DNA of 64,000 nt, taken from contig CALIJZ010000020.1 of NCBI GenBank assembly GCA_938017795.1, forward strand, positions 47,305 to 111,304. The letters run 5' to 3'. Both the position numbers and the translations under genes were made by a program. The DNA is from an uncultured Bacteriovoracaceae bacterium. GTDB lineage: Bacteria > Bdellovibrionota > Bacteriovoracia > Bacteriovoracales > Bacteriovoracaceae. Below are positions 52,856 to 61,766 of this stretch, piece after piece (positions within the stretch are counted from its first letter, which is position 1; each line of letters starts with the position of its first letter). Below the pieces are notes generated by a model. The model worked only from the letters and a program-made list of their open reading frames with translations. It searched no databases and was not told the origin of the DNA.

Positions 52856-53502
52856 AAAAGTTATTTTTATTTATTATTTCATTTTCTTATTTATCTTTTG
52901 GATTTGATATTCCATTAAAAGTTAAAGATTGGCATTATAGTCCTTACAAAAAAAAGCTCGCTCATAAAATTTCTTCTCAAGGTGATTTTCTAAACATCAA
53001 AGTTGAAAGATCAGGAGGAGTTTTAGTTTATAAGTTTTTGAATCCTCAAGTAATAAGGAATATTGTTATTGAAGGCCAAAAATTCGGGAGTTTAAATTTA
53101 AATAAAACTATACAAGGAAGTAAAGGTAATGATGATTTTATACTAAGAGTTGGATTGATTACTATCGGAGAGAATAAACTTAAAGGAATAAAGAAGATGT
53201 TTGCTCCGACTTGGTTAAAAAATCTTTTTCAATTATCAAGAAATGAAGAAGGTATAGGGAAAGTACAGTTTTATAATTTTTTTTCTGATTCTCGACTCAA
53301 GGGAAGAAAACGGATTCATCCCTCATCTAAGCTAATTAATGAGAAATTTCTAGAGAAGATTCAAGATAGCTTTAAATATCAATTTGATACTTTGCTTAAT
53401 GATGAAATCTTAGGAATATGGATTGGAACAGACGGAGATGATACTAAGTCTAATTTTGAACTCTTAATTAAAAAAATAGTGATCAATTCTAAACAATTTT
53501 GA
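52846..53502 (+). CDS. Secreted protein with apparent ATT start, coupled to the Omp85 gene
   Basis: 218 residues if initiated at ATT 52846. The reading frame upstream of the TTG at 53038 continues without a stop through FLKKLFLFIISFSYLSFGF, a textbook signal peptide, and no ATG, GTG or TTG lies between the previous in-frame stop and that peptide. GGAG at 52835-52838 is 7 bases before ATT. The mature part (DIPLKVKDWHYSPY onward) is beta-rich and of unknown family, with VGLITIGENKL and a late LGIWIGTDGDD segment. A start at 53038 would lose the signal. Confidence 0.65.
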   Translation: MFLKKLFLFIISFSYLSFGFDIPLKVKDWHYSPYKKKLAHKISSQGDFLNIKVERSGGVLVYKFLNPQVIRNIVIEGQKFGSLNLNKTIQGSKGNDDFILRVGLITIGENKLKGIKKMFAPTWLKNLFQLSRNEEGIGKVQFYNFFSDSRLKGRKRIHPSSKLINEKFLEKIQDSFKYQFDTLLNDEILGIWIGTDGDDTKSNFELLIKKIVINSKQF

Positions 53503-53571
53503 CGCATCGCACTTTCTTACTTAAATTTTACGAGATACAACATTTAAGTATTTATTATTCGGGAGTAAATC

Positions 53572-53727
53572 ATGCTATTAAATCAAGCACTTAAAGAAAA
53601 GATAATGGACCAAAGAGTAAGAGATAGACTTATTCAAGAAGGTAAAATCACAAAAGAAGAAGTTGATAAGTTTCTAGCTTCTCTTCCTGATGATTCAGAA
53701 CAAGTTAAAGTTAGTACTGTTAAATAA
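53572..53727 (+). CDS. 51-residue cytosolic protein, strong ribosome binding site
   Basis: A short frame that standard length cut-offs miss. It is preceded by GGGAG (53561-53565) 6 bases from the ATG. The product is helical and charged, with MLLNQALKEKIMDQRVRDRL followed by QEGKITKEEVDKFLASLPDD, the look of a short helical hairpin. No Cys, no signal peptide. The codon pattern and ribosome site make it likely real; function unknown. Confidence 0.7.
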   Translation: MLLNQALKEKIMDQRVRDRLIQEGKITKEEVDKFLASLPDDSEQVKVSTVK

Positions 53728-53758
53728 GCTATACTTTTAATTATCCTTAATTCCAATT

Positions 53759-53786
53759 TTGTAATAATTTCACTCTGGAGTATAGA
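53759..53786 (+). promoter_or_regulatory. Candidate promoter of the secreted paralogue pair
   Basis: TTGTAA (53759-53764) and TATAGA (53781-53786) with a 16-base spacer. The resulting leader to the ATG at 53899 would be about 105 bases, with AAAGG close to the start codon. Confidence 0.35.
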
Positions 53787-53898
53787 TTTTACTCATCTAA
53801 TCAAACGTGACGACGCTATGTGTTAGGTTGTGTGTACTTAAATTAAAAATTAATTAGTCTCAGTTTTTAGATTCTAATTATTTACAAAAGGCCACAAA

Positions 53899-54447
53899 AT
53901 GAAAAAATTTCTAATCTTCACTCTTTTAATGTTCTCTTTTTCAAATGCATTTGCAGCTCCTGATAATGTTTATGGAAAAGGTGATAAATACATCAAAGTT
54001 TCACTTAATACAGAAAAGACAGCTGTAAAATTTGAATTATATTCTAAAAAAGAAAAGAAAAAGTTGAAAACTATCGGTGAAGAGAATAGATATTATGAAA
54101 TTTCTACTCTTGAACGTATGAGAGGAAATGAAAAATGGCATGTGTTTTTCTCTAGTGTAGCTACCGTAGCTACTGTAGCGGCTACAGCTGGTGGCTCTGG
54201 CTTAGGGTACTTAATAGCTGTTGGCGGAATTGAACAAGCTACATCATTTGCTTTTTATGCTTTTGCAGCAGGTGGAGCTTTTGGTGGTGGAAAAATCGTT
54301 CAAGCAGTAAATAGTATTAATCCTTATGAACAGTATAAGCAATTAGAAGTTATCTCTGAAGAAGTAGTAAATGGTTCCGAAGTTCATACTAAAACAGATA
54401 TTGTGAAATTTGCTAAGAGATTACATACATTATTAGAAAAATTATAA
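53899..54447 (+). CDS. Secreted protein, first of a tandem pair
   Basis: 182 residues. The signal peptide is cleaved near NAFAAPDN. The mature N-terminus APDNVYGKGDKYIKVSLN is almost identical in the next gene. A central Ala/Gly-rich hydrophobic region (about 75-135) could form one or two membrane helices, followed by NPYEQYKQLE and FAKRLHTLLEKL. Unknown family. AAAGG lies 8 bases before the ATG. Confidence 0.7.
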   Translation: MKKFLIFTLLMFSFSNAFAAPDNVYGKGDKYIKVSLNTEKTAVKFELYSKKEKKKLKTIGEENRYYEISTLERMRGNEKWHVFFSSVATVATVAATAGGSGLGYLIAVGGIEQATSFAFYAFAAGGAFGGGKIVQAVNSINPYEQYKQLEVISEEVVNGSEVHTKTDIVKFAKRLHTLLEKL

Positions 54448-54485
54448 TACCGAAAAAAATATAGAAATAACAAAAAGGTTAAGAA

Positions 54486-55067
54486 ATGAAAAAAATATTA
54501 ATTGCAACTTTACTGATGTTTTCTCTCTCTAGTGCATTTGCAGCACCTGATAATGTTTACGGTAAAGGTGATCAGTATATTAAAGTATCTTTAAATGAAG
54601 ATAGGACTGGAGTGAAATTCGAGCTTTACTCTAAGAAGAATAATAAAAAAATAAGAACTTTAGGTGAAGAGAATAAATTTTATAAAATCTCAGCTTTAAA
54701 AGAATTGGCTAGATCTGAAAAAAATGATGTTGTTCTTTCAAGTCTTGCTGCCGTTGGACTTGTTTTAGCAACATCGGGTGTTGGTTATGTTTTAACTTAT
54801 GAAGTGATGGCGGTTACAGCTGCTAGTGGTGCAATCATACATCCGACTACAACTTCGCTTGTAATAGGTACAGGAGCTTCAGCTGGTATTGGAGCAAAGC
54901 TAGCTTCAATAACAAATAGTCTTAATCCTTATGAGCAGTATAAACAGTTAGAGACTCTTTCTGATGATGTTATTAATGGAAAAGACTTTCATACTAAAAC
55001 TAAGATAAGTAAATTTGCTAAAAGACTAGAGTTACTTTTAGATAAAATTTACTGGGATGGTTTATAG
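54486..55067 (+). CDS. Secreted protein, second of a tandem pair
   Basis: 193 residues, a clear paralogue of the protein encoded at 53899: the same APDNVYGKGDQYIKVSLN start, FELYSKKN-KK, GEENKFYKIS, NPYEQYKQLE and FAKRLELLL. The central hydrophobic region (about 80-140) differs in sequence but keeps its composition, suggesting selection for membrane insertion rather than for particular residues. AAAGG precedes the ATG. It ends before a terminator. Confidence 0.7.
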   Translation: MKKILIATLLMFSLSSAFAAPDNVYGKGDQYIKVSLNEDRTGVKFELYSKKNNKKIRTLGEENKFYKISALKELARSEKNDVVLSSLAAVGLVLATSGVGYVLTYEVMAVTAASGAIIHPTTTSLVIGTGASAGIGAKLASITNSLNPYEQYKQLETLSDDVINGKDFHTKTKISKFAKRLELLLDKIYWDGL

Positions 55068-55075
55068 ACTAGAAC

Positions 55076-55115
55076 CCCGGAGAAAGAATAATAGTTTTCC
55101 TTCTCCGGGCCTTAA
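55076..55115 (+). terminator. Intrinsic terminator, 9-bp GC-rich stem
   Basis: CCCGGAGAA (55076-55084) pairs with TTCTCCGGG (55101-55109) around a 16-base loop, followed by CCTTAATTT. It lies between the convergent genes ending at 55067 (+) and 55117 (-) and probably serves both. Confidence 0.7.
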
Positions 55116-55116
55116 T

Positions 55117-55401
55117 TTAGTCACATCTTTCAGCGTGTAATCCACGTGAAACTTTAAAATCACAACTTGCTCCTAGTTGAACTTCAAAATATTGCCTTAC
55201 ACATTTATCTGATTTTTCTAATTCAACAGCAATCACATTACTTCTAAGATCTGGCTCAATTTTCTTGATCGTTGCATCATGGTTTTTCAAAGAACCCATT
55301 ACTGCTTGAATTGATCCAACTGAATATCCAAGTTGGCTCATTGTGCATGCTTGTGATGCCCCTGATAAAGATAAAACCGCTAATAATAATACATTTTTCA
55401 T
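55117..55401 (-). CDS. Small secreted Cys-containing protein
   Basis: 94 residues from the ATG at 55401 (AGGAG 6 bases upstream). The in-frame extension to 55461 lacks a ribosome site and would displace the signal peptide. The signal (MKNVLLLAVLSLSGASQA) is followed by a mature chain with four Cys, in CTMSQ, DKC, SCDF and ERC, which could form two disulphides. No family recognised. Confidence 0.65.
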   Translation of the reverse strand: MKNVLLLAVLSLSGASQACTMSQLGYSVGSIQAVMGSLKNHDATIKKIEPDLRSNVIAVELEKSDKCVRQYFEVQLGASCDFKVSRGLHAERCD

Positions 55402-55513
55402 AATTTCTCCTAAAGTTAAATAGTCGAAACAAGATCTAACAAAGATAAATATATTGTGCAATCAAATTTTTCTGACAAGACTTTTAGGAAAATAGGCAAT
55501 GTGGCACTATGAA

Positions 55514-56620
55514 TTATTTATCTAGCGAAGTATATGGAAGGTCTAAATCAACTGCAACTTGCTCATAAACCAGATGACCTTTATAGATATTAATACCCTT
55601 TTTCAGGCAAGGATCATTTGCACATGCTTTATCGATTCCATCACGAGCGATTCTTCTGGCATATTGTAAAGTTGCATTGGTAAGAGCGTAAGTCGAAGTT
55701 AACGGGACAGCTCCCGGCATATTAGCAACACAATAATGGACAACTCCATCTACTTCAAAAGTAGGGTTTTCATGGGTTGTAGGCTTACATGTTTCAATAC
55801 ATCCACCTTGATCAACAGCAATATCAACAATAACTGATCCTTTTTGCATCTTAGAAATCATATCTCTAGTTACTAGTTTTGGAGCTTTGGCTCCTGCTAC
55901 TAAAACTGCACCAATAACAAGGTCAGAGTTAATAACAGTTTGTTCAATTGTTTCAGGACTAGAATAAAGAGTTGATAATCCCATTTGATAAATATCTTCC
56001 AATTGAGCAAGTCGCCTTGTTGATATATCGATAGCTGTTACTTTAGCACCAAGACCTAAGGCCATTTTGATAGCGTTGTTTCCAGCAATTCCACATCCAA
56101 TTACAGTAACACGAGCTTCTCTCACGCCGGCAACTCCGGCCATAAGAATTCCCTTACCACCATTATTGGCTTGAAGATAAGAAGCTCCAACCTGAGTGGC
56201 CATACGACCGGCAACTTCAGACATAGGTATTAGTAATGGAAGAGATCCATCATCAAGTTGAATTGTTTCATAGGCGACACAAGTAGAACCAGATTCCATC
56301 AGTCCAACTGTTAAATCTCTGTCAGCTGCTAGGTGAAGATATGTGTACAAGATATGATGAGGCCTTAGTAGAGCAATTTCGACGGGTTGAGGTTCTTTGA
56401 CCTTGATGATCATCTCAGCTTTTTCAAAAACCTCTTCTAAAGTATTTAATTTTATGCCACCGGCATCTAAATACTCCTGATCTGTAATCCCAATGCCCAT
56501 TCCTAGGTTTTCTTGAAAGTAGACCTCATGACCGTCTTGGACAAGTTGTTTAACTCCTCCGGGAACTAGGCCAGCACGATTTTCATTATTCTTAATTTCT
56601 TTAGGTATTCCAATTCTCAT
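55514..56620 (-). CDS. ald: Alanine dehydrogenase
   Basis: 368 residues, the normal length. The substrate-binding start GIPKEIKNNENRAGLVP, the active-site IIKVKEP and YTYLHLAADRDLT (catalytic His), the NAD-binding GCGIAGNNAI loop and the C-terminal CVANMPGAVP are all typical. It interconverts L-alanine and pyruvate plus ammonia with NAD. That suits a bacterium that feeds on amino acids. It is transcribed divergently from the M16 peptidase pair. Confidence 0.94.
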   Translation of the reverse strand: MRIGIPKEIKNNENRAGLVPGGVKQLVQDGHEVYFQENLGMGIGITDQEYLDAGGIKLNTLEEVFEKAEMIIKVKEPQPVEIALLRPHHILYTYLHLAADRDLTVGLMESGSTCVAYETIQLDDGSLPLLIPMSEVAGRMATQVGASYLQANNGGKGILMAGVAGVREARVTVIGCGIAGNNAIKMALGLGAKVTAIDISTRRLAQLEDIYQMGLSTLYSSPETIEQTVINSDLVIGAVLVAGAKAPKLVTRDMISKMQKGSVIVDIAVDQGGCIETCKPTTHENPTFEVDGVVHYCVANMPGAVPLTSTYALTNATLQYARRIARDGIDKACANDPCLKKGINIYKGHLVYEQVAVDLDLPYTSLDK

Positions 56621-56703
56621 AGGAAAACAGTTTAATTTATCTTCTTTGATATTTCGATTAGAATTTAGCTTTGAGTTAATTTTTTTTTGTGAGGTTGCCC
56701 AAT

Positions 56704-58158
56704 ATGGCCAGATTAATAGGATTTATCGCTTTTTGTACTTTATTTATGCATTGCACTCAGAAGTCGAGTCAGCCCAAAGTTGTAGATTCAACAGCAAAAG
56801 CTGAAAATTCTTCTGTTATTGATAGTAGTGCAGAAGTCTTAGCACAAACTAAAGGCGGGTTAGTTGAAGGTATTTATCAGATTGATGCTAAAAAATATAA
56901 GCTCCCTAATGGACTAACTTTAATTTTATCTAAAAATACTAAACTTCCGGTTTTTTCAGTTTATACATTTTATAAAGTTGGTGGAAAACATGAAGCAAAA
57001 GGCATGACTGGAGTCTCACACTTTTTAGAACATATGATGTTTAAAGGAGCCAAACGTTTTGCCGCTGGTCGATTTGATAAAGTTATTGAAAGTAATGGTG
57101 GTAGTTCTAATGCCTACACTAATTATGATGAAACTGTTTATTATGAAAGTTTACCGATTACTTCTCTTGAATTGATTCTAGATCTTGAGTCTGATCGGAT
57201 GCAAAATCTTTTATTAGAACCAAAGGCCTTTGAGAGTGAGAAACAAGTTGTTCTTGAAGAAAGAAAGATGCGATATGAGAATTCCCCAAGAGGACAGCTC
57301 TATATTGGAATGATGAATAAGGTTTTTAAAGGAACGCCTTATGAGGTTCCAGTTATTGGAACGATTGAGGATATTAAAGGCTATTCTAGAGATGCAGTCT
57401 ATCAATACTTTAAAGATTTTTATGCTCCTAATAACGCCATCATGTTAGTTGTTGGTGATATTGATTATGAAAAAACTTATGAAATGATAAAAAAATATTT
57501 TGGGCCTATTCCAGCAAGTAAAACAGTTGATAAATTAAAAAAAGATATAGAAGTTGGATTTGAAAGTAAGCTCAAGAAAAATGCTATAGATCACTATCAA
57601 GGTAAGTCTGAAAATCCAATGTTCACTCTTGCTTTCCCTGGGGTTAAGTATGGGTCTAGAGAGGGCTATGTAGGTGATATTTTATCAAGTGTTTTAGCTG
57701 GTTCGAAAAGTTCTTTCTTAAATAAGAAATATGTTGAAGGAAAAGATCCTATTTTAAATTCAATTTCATCTTCAAACTATACCCTTGAAAATACGGGAGT
57801 CTTCTTTGTCATGGGAGAGATTGGTAAGAAGTATAATCTTGATACCTTAAAGACTGACTTATTAGCAGATTTTAAGAATTTTTGCAGTAATGAGATTACA
57901 GATAGAGAGATTGAAAAAGTTAAAAACAAATATCTTATTCACTTCTATGATGAATTACAAACTAATGCAGGTGTAGCAAATTATCTTGGTACGATAGAAT
58001 CATATCTTGGTGACTTCACGAAATATGTTGATGAAATTAAAACATATCAAACAATTACAACTGCTGAGGTTAAGAAAGCTTGTACTGATTTTTTATTAAC
58101 AAAGAATCATTATTATATGTCTGTTTGGAAAAATAACTCTAAGAAATTAAATCTTTAA
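56704..58158 (+). CDS. M16-family zinc peptidase, catalytic subunit, lipoprotein
   Basis: 484 residues from the ATG at 56704 (GAGG 9 bases upstream); in-frame GTG 56689 and TTG 56695 are weaker choices. The lipobox LFMHC (Cys about 16) anchors it in the periplasm. The inverted zinc motif H106-F-L-E-H110 is intact, and the downstream Glu ligand is in a VVLEERKMRYE helix about 76 residues later. It is one half of a bacterial M16 heterodimer; the second half is encoded 9 bases downstream. Confidence 0.9.
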   Translation: MARLIGFIAFCTLFMHCTQKSSQPKVVDSTAKAENSSVIDSSAEVLAQTKGGLVEGIYQIDAKKYKLPNGLTLILSKNTKLPVFSVYTFYKVGGKHEAKGMTGVSHFLEHMMFKGAKRFAAGRFDKVIESNGGSSNAYTNYDETVYYESLPITSLELILDLESDRMQNLLLEPKAFESEKQVVLEERKMRYENSPRGQLYIGMMNKVFKGTPYEVPVIGTIEDIKGYSRDAVYQYFKDFYAPNNAIMLVVGDIDYEKTYEMIKKYFGPIPASKTVDKLKKDIEVGFESKLKKNAIDHYQGKSENPMFTLAFPGVKYGSREGYVGDILSSVLAGSKSSFLNKKYVEGKDPILNSISSSNYTLENTGVFFVMGEIGKKYNLDTLKTDLLADFKNFCSNEITDREIEKVKNKYLIHFYDELQTNAGVANYLGTIESYLGDFTKYVDEIKTYQTITTAEVKKACTDFLLTKNHYYMSVWKNNSKKLNL

Positions 58159-58167
58159 GGATAAATT

Positions 58168-59538
58168 ATGAAATATATATTACTTGTACTTTTTTCAACT
58201 CTTTTAATTGCTGGTCCTCAAGCTACTAAAAATTTTAATTGGAATGGAGTTGATGTTGTCTGGTTAGAAGATGAGAAGTTTCCAACTTACTCGGTGTTTA
58301 TTTATTATTCCGATGGTGCTTTGGCTGATGGAGCGATGGACGGTGAAACAAGTTCTATGTTTAGCTTATTAACAAATGGAACAAGTAAACACACTCAAGA
58401 AGAACTAGCTGAAAAATTAGATTTCCTTGGTTCTGGTTTTGGCTCAAATGTAACCCATGAATATACAACACTTAGTTACCACGGACTTGTAAAAGATGCT
58501 CCTAAAGTTACAAATATATTATGTGAAGTACTAACGGATGCAACTTATCCTGAAAGTGAACTTAAAACATATAAGAAAAAAAGAATCAGTGGATTAAATA
58601 ACTTAGTTGCTAATCATGGTACTCTTGCTAATAGAATATTTAGAAAGGTTAGTTTAGGGCAAACTCCTTTTGGGAGTTTTGTAACTGGTTCAAGGAACTC
58701 GATTAATAAATTTACTTCTAAAGGACTAATTGCCAAAAGAAAATATTTTAATGAGAAGGTTTATAAAAAGATCTTTATTACAGGTCCCAAAAAGACTTTA
58801 AATATTGGAAGTATCTTCAAGGAAAAATGTAATTGGAGTGGAGAGGCAAAGTTTAAAAGAGCTAGTGAAATCAAACATTCGGTTACTGCTTTAAAAAAAG
58901 CTGCTAAACCTACTTTATATTTTGCAGCTGTTAAAGGAGCGAATCAGGCCCAGATTAGGATGGGTAATGCTTTACCTATAGATTTGTTTTCTAAGAATAA
59001 GTTTGATTTAACAAAATTAATGACGACTATTTTAGGAGGATCATTTACTTCGATGCTTATGCAAGAGCTTAGAGTGAAGAAAGGATTAACTTATGGAGTT
59101 TATTCTTATGCAGCTCCTCAAGCAAAGTATGCCAGATCCGTTCTTACAACTTCAACGAAAAATGAAACTGTTGTAGATGCCTTAAACTCTATCAAAGCTA
59201 CTTTAACTCAAATGACTAATGCTAAATTTGAAAAAACTCGATTTGAATCTACAAAAAAATTCTTGAAGGGTAAGCACTTATTAAAGTTTGAAAGCAATAG
59301 TAGTTATATCTCAAACTTAATTCTATTTGATCATATTCAAAAAAATTATAAAGATTTATATAATTTTTCAAATATTATTGATACCTTCAAATATCAAGAC
59401 GTTGTGGAACAAGGAAAGGATATCTTTTCTTGGGATAAGCAAATGGTTTTTATCTTAGGAGATTCATCTGTACTTCCTAAAATTAAAGCAATGGGTGAGT
59501 ATGATGTTAAAGAATTGAAAGTAGAGAATTTTCTTTAA
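58168..59538 (+). CDS. M16-family peptidase, non-catalytic subunit, secreted
   Basis: 456 residues with a signal peptide (cleavage near LIAGPQA). The overall M16 fold is visible, but the position of HxxEH is occupied by MFSLLTNG, so it cannot bind zinc. The C-terminal domain keeps the RVKKGLTYGVYSYA segment with the Arg/Tyr pair used to hold peptide substrates. Such a partner typically completes the chamber of the active subunit, encoded immediately upstream. Confidence 0.9.
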   Translation: MKYILLVLFSTLLIAGPQATKNFNWNGVDVVWLEDEKFPTYSVFIYYSDGALADGAMDGETSSMFSLLTNGTSKHTQEELAEKLDFLGSGFGSNVTHEYTTLSYHGLVKDAPKVTNILCEVLTDATYPESELKTYKKKRISGLNNLVANHGTLANRIFRKVSLGQTPFGSFVTGSRNSINKFTSKGLIAKRKYFNEKVYKKIFITGPKKTLNIGSIFKEKCNWSGEAKFKRASEIKHSVTALKKAAKPTLYFAAVKGANQAQIRMGNALPIDLFSKNKFDLTKLMTTILGGSFTSMLMQELRVKKGLTYGVYSYAAPQAKYARSVLTTSTKNETVVDALNSIKATLTQMTNAKFEKTRFESTKKFLKGKHLLKFESNSSYISNLILFDHIQKNYKDLYNFSNIIDTFKYQDVVEQGKDIFSWDKQMVFILGDSSVLPKIKAMGEYDVKELKVENFL

Positions 59539-59545
59539 GTTTTAA

Positions 59546-60130
59546 TTATTTAGCAATACTCCAGGCTAACTCTATGTTTTTTTCAGTTGTATCAAAGTTT
59601 GGATTTACAATAATTTTAAATCCCTTATGGAAATCAATCTTTTCTTTAAAACATATATTACCTGTAGCATCATAAGTTGCTCTTTCAATTTCTCTGGGAT
59701 CTCTCCTTACATCAAACTCTCTTCTATTTCTTAAAATGAGCCCATTAGAGACTAGTCCCATTGGTTGTGCTGTAGAGCCATTATACGTAAAGCTCCAACT
59801 TTTAGAATTAAGTGCTTCTTGAGTATTAGTTCTAAGTTTAAACCTCAGGCAGTGTGGAATCGGAGAAATTATTCTAGCTTGATCCTTTTTAGCATTTTCA
59901 AGCCTGTGGGCAACAGCATAGGCCTTAGTAGTAGGGAAGAGGGTAACAGTACTTAAATAGGGGGAATGATAGAAAGTAGCTTTTCTGAAAAGTCCTTTTT
60001 CTATTTGAGATGAAGTAGCTTTAGCATTAGCGTTCAAAAATTTTTTATCTATTATCCCTGCTCTCTTATTTAGAAAAGGTGAGGCACAAGAGCTTACTAA
60101 GACGATTAGAGTGATTTTTAAAATTTTCAT
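59546..60130 (-). CDS. Lipoprotein of unknown function
   Basis: 194 residues. The short signal peptide ends in a VSSC lipobox (Cys about 15). The mature protein is beta-rich with two isolated Cys; a VRRDPREIERATYD stretch is strongly charged. No domain recognised. It converges with the M16 pair (7-base gap) and diverges from the coiled-coil gene. Confidence 0.6.
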   Translation of the reverse strand: MKILKITLIVLVSSCASPFLNKRAGIIDKKFLNANAKATSSQIEKGLFRKATFYHSPYLSTVTLFPTTKAYAVAHRLENAKKDQARIISPIPHCLRFKLRTNTQEALNSKSWSFTYNGSTAQPMGLVSNGLILRNRREFDVRRDPREIERATYDATGNICFKEKIDFHKGFKIIVNPNFDTTEKNIELAWSIAK

Positions 60131-60229
60131 AAAATCACACTAGAATATATAGACTAAAACTTCAATAAATATTACCTATAATTTGCCCAATTAAATTACT
60201 AAACTTTTTTAATAATTTATCGATAAGTA

Positions 60230-60267
60230 TTTAGATAAAGAATCTTATGATTCATAAATTATCTAAA
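60230..60267 (+). promoter_or_regulatory. Nested perfect inverted repeat upstream of the pseudo-receiver gene
   Basis: TTTAGATAA (60230-60238) and TTATCTAAA (60259-60267) are perfect 9-bp arms. Between them GAATC-TTAT-GATTC (60240-60253) forms a second 5-bp hairpin. The 3' arm runs into the AGAGAG that must serve as ribosome binding site for the ATG at 60275. It could be an operator in DNA or a translational control hairpin in RNA. Confidence 0.45.
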
Positions 60268-60274
60268 GAGAGTT

Positions 60275-61723
60275 ATGAGTAAACATATAGTCATTTATGA
60301 GCCAGGTATAGAGCTTGGAGAGTATATCAAGGATTACGTTTCAGTATCAGAAAGAATACTAGGATATCAATGTGAAGTTGGAGATGTTGCTAGATTGGCC
60401 GTAACTGACAAGGTTAGTAATGGCTCAGTAATTGTTTGTGTGAGATCAGAAGAGCATCTTTATGACTTACATGCAATAAAAGAAAAGTTTCCATTATTAA
60501 AGATTACCCTTGTCGCTAAAAAAATCAGCGAAGATGTTGTTAAGAAACTTCAATATGAAGAAGAAGTTATTGATCTGTTTTTTAAAGCTCCTTTTGATTT
60601 TATGCAATATGAATTTATGGTGACAGCTTTATTATCTGAAGAAACAAAACTCTATACTGAAACGGCAATGGAGCTTCCTTTGACTCCTGAAGCTCATGAA
60701 AAAAGCATTGAACTTGATACATTAACTGAAACTGTTTCTTTGGAAGAGGTCAAGACATCAAAGCAGGAAAAGAAAACAAAAAAAAGTGGGAATAAAAAAG
60801 CTAAAAAGAACTCTAAGGCAAAAAAGAAAGGGATCGTTACAAAGTTGAGGGAAACCAAAGATACTTTCATTCAAAGTCTTGAAGATTTTGTTAATGATGA
60901 GGGTGAACTAGAACTTGAAAATGGTAATAACGATAGTTTGGAAATTGAAACTCAAGAATCAACTCATGATGAGTTTTTATTATTAGATGATGATTTAGAA
61001 ACACAAGAAGATGAGTTCTTAGATGCTACAAAGTTAGCAGTGAAAAAAACTAAAGGTGATGATACGGAAATTGACTCTGAATTATTCTCAGATGATATCT
61101 CAAGTGAGATTAAAGAATTAGTTCAATATAAAGATGATAAGTTTTTAAAGATTATTCACAGAAATGAAGCCTTGGAAGAAGAGAATCAATATCTTCAATC
61201 GAAAGTCTTTAAACTTGAAGAAAAAGAAAAGAGTGCCAAATCGTCTTTAGAGCAAAAAAATATTGATTTTGATCAATTGAAAATTAAAGCAAGTATTCTT
61301 GAGAAAAGATCTGATAAACAAACCAATAAACTCGTTGAAAAAATTGAATACCTTGAAGAAAAATCTAGAATTTTAAAAGATCAAATGGATGATCTAAAAT
61401 CCAAAAATAAAGAGCTTAGTAAGAAAAATGTCTTTGATCATAAGAGGGTGAAGTTAAAAGAAGATGCTCTCAAAGAAAAGATTGAGCTTATTAAGGATGA
61501 TGTTGCTTCACAGATTCAAAATCGAGAACGAAGAATTGTTAATCTTAAAAGAAAGATTGATTTATTAGAGTTTGATTTAAAAGATAGTGTTGCTCGTGAA
61601 AAGACTTATCTTGAGAGGATTTCTGTTCTTGAAGAGAAACTATATTCGCTTAAGAAGGCCATTGGTGCTTCGCTTGATGATCTTGAGTATGATGAACTTG
61701 AGAAATTAAAAAAAGCTATGTAG
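60275..61723 (+). CDS. Degenerate receiver-domain protein with a long coiled coil
   Basis: 482 residues, no signal peptide. Residues 1-118 follow the alternating alpha/beta order of response-regulator receivers (IVIYEPG start, SVIVCVRSE, ITLVAKK, FFKAPFD, in which the Lys before Ala-Pro matches the conserved Lys), but the phospho-acceptor Asp is not in place. A Lys-rich linker (165-185) and an acidic region (205-270) follow, then an unbroken coiled coil (about 290-470). A scaffold or cytoskeletal role is plausible; family unknown. Confidence 0.65.
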   Translation: MSKHIVIYEPGIELGEYIKDYVSVSERILGYQCEVGDVARLAVTDKVSNGSVIVCVRSEEHLYDLHAIKEKFPLLKITLVAKKISEDVVKKLQYEEEVIDLFFKAPFDFMQYEFMVTALLSEETKLYTETAMELPLTPEAHEKSIELDTLTETVSLEEVKTSKQEKKTKKSGNKKAKKNSKAKKKGIVTKLRETKDTFIQSLEDFVNDEGELELENGNNDSLEIETQESTHDEFLLLDDDLETQEDEFLDATKLAVKKTKGDDTEIDSELFSDDISSEIKELVQYKDDKFLKIIHRNEALEEENQYLQSKVFKLEEKEKSAKSSLEQKNIDFDQLKIKASILEKRSDKQTNKLVEKIEYLEEKSRILKDQMDDLKSKNKELSKKNVFDHKRVKLKEDALKEKIELIKDDVASQIQNRERRIVNLKRKIDLLEFDLKDSVAREKTYLERISVLEEKLYSLKKAIGASLDDLEYDELEKLKKAM

Positions 61724-61766
61724 TTCAATCTCTAATAATTACATTAAAATAAAACTTAGGATATTT

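Noticed and set aside
52840..52860. Programmed frameshift fusing the Omp85 protein to the next frame at the T7-A6 run
   Set aside because: The downstream frame begins with a complete signal peptide, which makes no sense after a finished barrel; separate translation from ATT is simpler.
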